Assembly (NCBI RefSeq): GCF_003797185.1
Contig: NZ_RKMH01000010.1
Coordinates: 62,001 to 126,000, forward strand
DNA: 64,000 nt
Direction of reading: 5' to 3'
Source of the DNA: Gordonia oryzae
Lineage (GTDB): Bacteria > Actinomycetota > Actinomycetes > Mycobacteriales > Mycobacteriaceae
Below, piece after piece: positions 62,597 to 64,000 of the stretch (position 1 is its first letter; the number at the start of each line of letters is the position of its first letter). The notes under the pieces are model-generated. The model made no database searches and was not told where the DNA came from. It saw nothing but the letters and a program-made list of their open reading frames with translations. A program made the translations under genes and the position numbers.

Positions 62597-62726
62597 GATG
62601 CTGTGTTCCTTTCACATGAACCGGAGACGGTTACCACGCTAGGCTAACGCGGAATAACTTTTTTGGCCATACCCCGAGGTCAACACTTGATCCGGACCGG
62701 CAGAACTGCGCTATGGTCGATTCACC

Positions 62727-63896
62727 ATGCCTAACCCGAAGCCCACTCGTGCCCGACCGGCCGACCGCAAGCGGCAACTCGCCGACCATGCGGCGACGCT
62801 GTTCGCCGAGCGCGGCTACACCCAGGTCGCCCTCGCCGACATCGCGCGGGCAGCCGGTGTCACCGCGCCCTCGGTCTACCGGCACTTCGCCGACAAGCAC
62901 GCCTTGCTGTTGGCCGCGGTGATGGGTGGCGCGGACGAGTTGGAGGCGTGCACCGACCGGTTGCTCGACGGCACCGACGCGGGCCCCGAGGACCTCGTCG
63001 ACGCGGTGTGCTCGATCGGGGTGCGCAGGCCCGCAGCCACGTCGCTGTGGCGCTCGGCCAGCCAGCACCTCAGCGAGGAGGAGAACCGGGTGCTCGTCCT
63101 GCGCATCCGCAGTGTCATGCACCGGTGGGCCAGGGTCCTCGCCTCGGGCACCGGCATACCCGAGCGCGAGGCCGTCGAATTGTGTTGGGCGACACTGAGC
63201 GTCGCTGGAAGTCTGGGAGTGCACAACGCGCGCTTGCCGGCCACCCGCTCGTTGGCCGAGCTCAAGACCCTCGTGCATCGGCTGATCACCCTGCGGCCCG
63301 ACTCCGCTCCGCCGATGGTACCGGCGCCGGTGATGTCGCGCGGGTCCCGTACCCGCCGCGACGAGATCCTCGACGCCGCAGCAGAATTGTTCGCCCGACG
63401 CGGCTATGCCGGTGTGGGCGTTGACGACATCGGTGCTGCGGTGGGGATCACCGGTCCGAGTGTCTACCGGCACTTCAGTTCGAAGCTCGCCATTCTCGTC
63501 GGCATCGGCCGGCGTAGCGCCACCAGGTTGGAAGCCGGCGCGATGGCCGCTCATTCGACCACCTCGGACAGCGCGAAACTCCTGTCCTTGCTGGTCGATT
63601 CGTACGTCTCGACGCTCACCTCCAGCCCGGACCTGTCGGTCGGCTTCAACAACTCGGCGGTCTTCATCGGCCAGTCCGACGCCGCCGACCTCCTCGACGT
63701 CCAACGCAACTACGTCGCCCGCTGGGTCGACCTGATGACGCGCACTCATCCCGACCTCGACCGGCCTGAGGCGAGCGTGGCCGTGCACGCCGCGCTGTCG
63801 ATCGTCAACGACGCCGTCCGCGTCCGACGCGGCACCTCGCGCCCCGACTTCCCGGCCCGGATGGCGTATCTGATGAAGGGGGTCCTGGGGGTCTGA
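62727..63896 (+). CDS. Regulator with two TetR DNA-binding domains in one chain
   Basis: 389 residues, about twice a usual TetR protein. The first helix-turn-helix is at about 14-62 (LADHAATLFAERGYTQVALADIARAAG, then SVYRHFADKHALL) and a second complete one at about 211-259 (ILDAAAELFARRGYAGVGVDDIGAAVG, then SVYRHFSSKLAIL). Each is followed by its own helical ligand-like domain. The two halves are similar in sequence, pointing to a fused duplication; one chain could therefore act as a ready-made dimer. It is divergent from fadA with 130 bases between starts, so control of fadA-fadB is likely. ATG 62727 (MPNPKPTR) directly precedes the first domain. Confidence 0.88.
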   Translation: MPNPKPTRARPADRKRQLADHAATLFAERGYTQVALADIARAAGVTAPSVYRHFADKHALLLAAVMGGADELEACTDRLLDGTDAGPEDLVDAVCSIGVRRPAATSLWRSASQHLSEEENRVLVLRIRSVMHRWARVLASGTGIPEREAVELCWATLSVAGSLGVHNARLPATRSLAELKTLVHRLITLRPDSAPPMVPAPVMSRGSRTRRDEILDAAAELFARRGYAGVGVDDIGAAVGITGPSVYRHFSSKLAILVGIGRRSATRLEAGAMAAHSTTSDSAKLLSLLVDSYVSTLTSSPDLSVGFNNSAVFIGQSDAADLLDVQRNYVARWVDLMTRTHPDLDRPEASVAVHAALSIVNDAVRVRRGTSRPDFPARMAYLMKGVLGV

Positions 63897-63974
63897 CGCA
63901 CCGCTGCCACGCTCGTCTCAGCGGATGCGCCGTTGCTAGACTCATCAGGACCACGACGACGGGAGCCCGGCCCG

Positions 63975-64000
63975 ATGAGTTTCGCCGCTGATTCCGGAGA
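63975..64000 (+). CDS. Start of a further gene, cut by window end
   Basis: ATG 63975 follows GGGAGCCCGG and opens a frame MSFAADSG that runs to the window edge. Eight codons are too few to identify the product. The ribosome-site spacing and the absence of another gene here make it a plausible start. Confidence 0.4.

Noticed and set aside
62630..62648. GTTA-N11-TAAC as operator for the double-TetR regulator
   Set aside because: Only four-base arms plus one outer match; such symmetry is expected often by chance. Mentioned as weak only.

Overview
The window is GC-rich, densely coding chromosome from a mycolic-acid actinomycete (order Mycobacteriales; a Gordonia-like genome is my best guess, made from memory and not by search). 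The reasons are a complete trehalose-monomycolate export set (MmpL3, a TmaT-type acyltransferase, a DUF3068/PgfA protein), the arabinan enzyme AftD with its DUF2613 neighbour, and a gene order that follows Mycobacterium tuberculosis Rv0244c to Rv0198c as I remember it.

Layout. 1-10.6 kb: a fatty-acid block (fadE5 3' end, fadA2, fabG4, htdX and a TetR gene), interrupted by a zinc alcohol dehydrogenase, an SDR, a lipoprotein and a frameshifted vanW-family gene. The TetR gene and the fadA2/fabG4 divergent promoter carry the same inverted repeat, TCTTAC-N6-GTAAG. 10.6-28 kb: cell-envelope assembly (lpqI, DUF2613, aftD, tmaT, pgfA, a flippase, a GT-C-like membrane protein, a family-4-like glycosyltransferase and a methyltransferase), with a universal stress gene, a DUF6745 pair and a CitE-like lyase between them. 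28-33.5 kb: an MmpS-like protein, a MacB/FtsX-type ABC exporter and a secreted phytase-esterase-like protein. 33.5-46.9 kb: pckG, a DUF6802 gene, a tandem pair of degenerate GTPase-like proteins, then trmB, a NYN-domain gene and mmpL3, followed by AI-2E, UPF0104 and DUF3054 membrane proteins. 46.9-54.3 kb: a penicillin-binding-protein-like pseudoenzyme, pirin, a TM2 protein, the zinc peptidase zmp1, an ion channel and a mycothiol/NDMA-type alcohol dehydrogenase. 54.5-64 kb: a second, smaller MMPL transporter, the ruins of an R2lox gene, a meta-cleavage-type hydrolase behind a textbook KstR operator, and the fadB-fadA beta-oxidation operon divergent from a regulator with two TetR DNA-binding domains.

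How the genes work together: two beta-oxidation modules (fadE5/fadA2/fabG4/htdX and fadBA) frame a long central stretch that builds and exports the arabinogalactan/mycolate envelope. Three degraded genes (vanW by one base, a LuxR relic, an R2lox relic) are visible. No rRNA, tRNA, insertion sequence, phage gene, CRISPR array or riboswitch was recognised. A recurring oddity is short tandem repeats in units of 15 or 36 bp that stay in frame at the ends or linkers of at least five proteins. The one clear non-coding repeat has a 16-bp unit.
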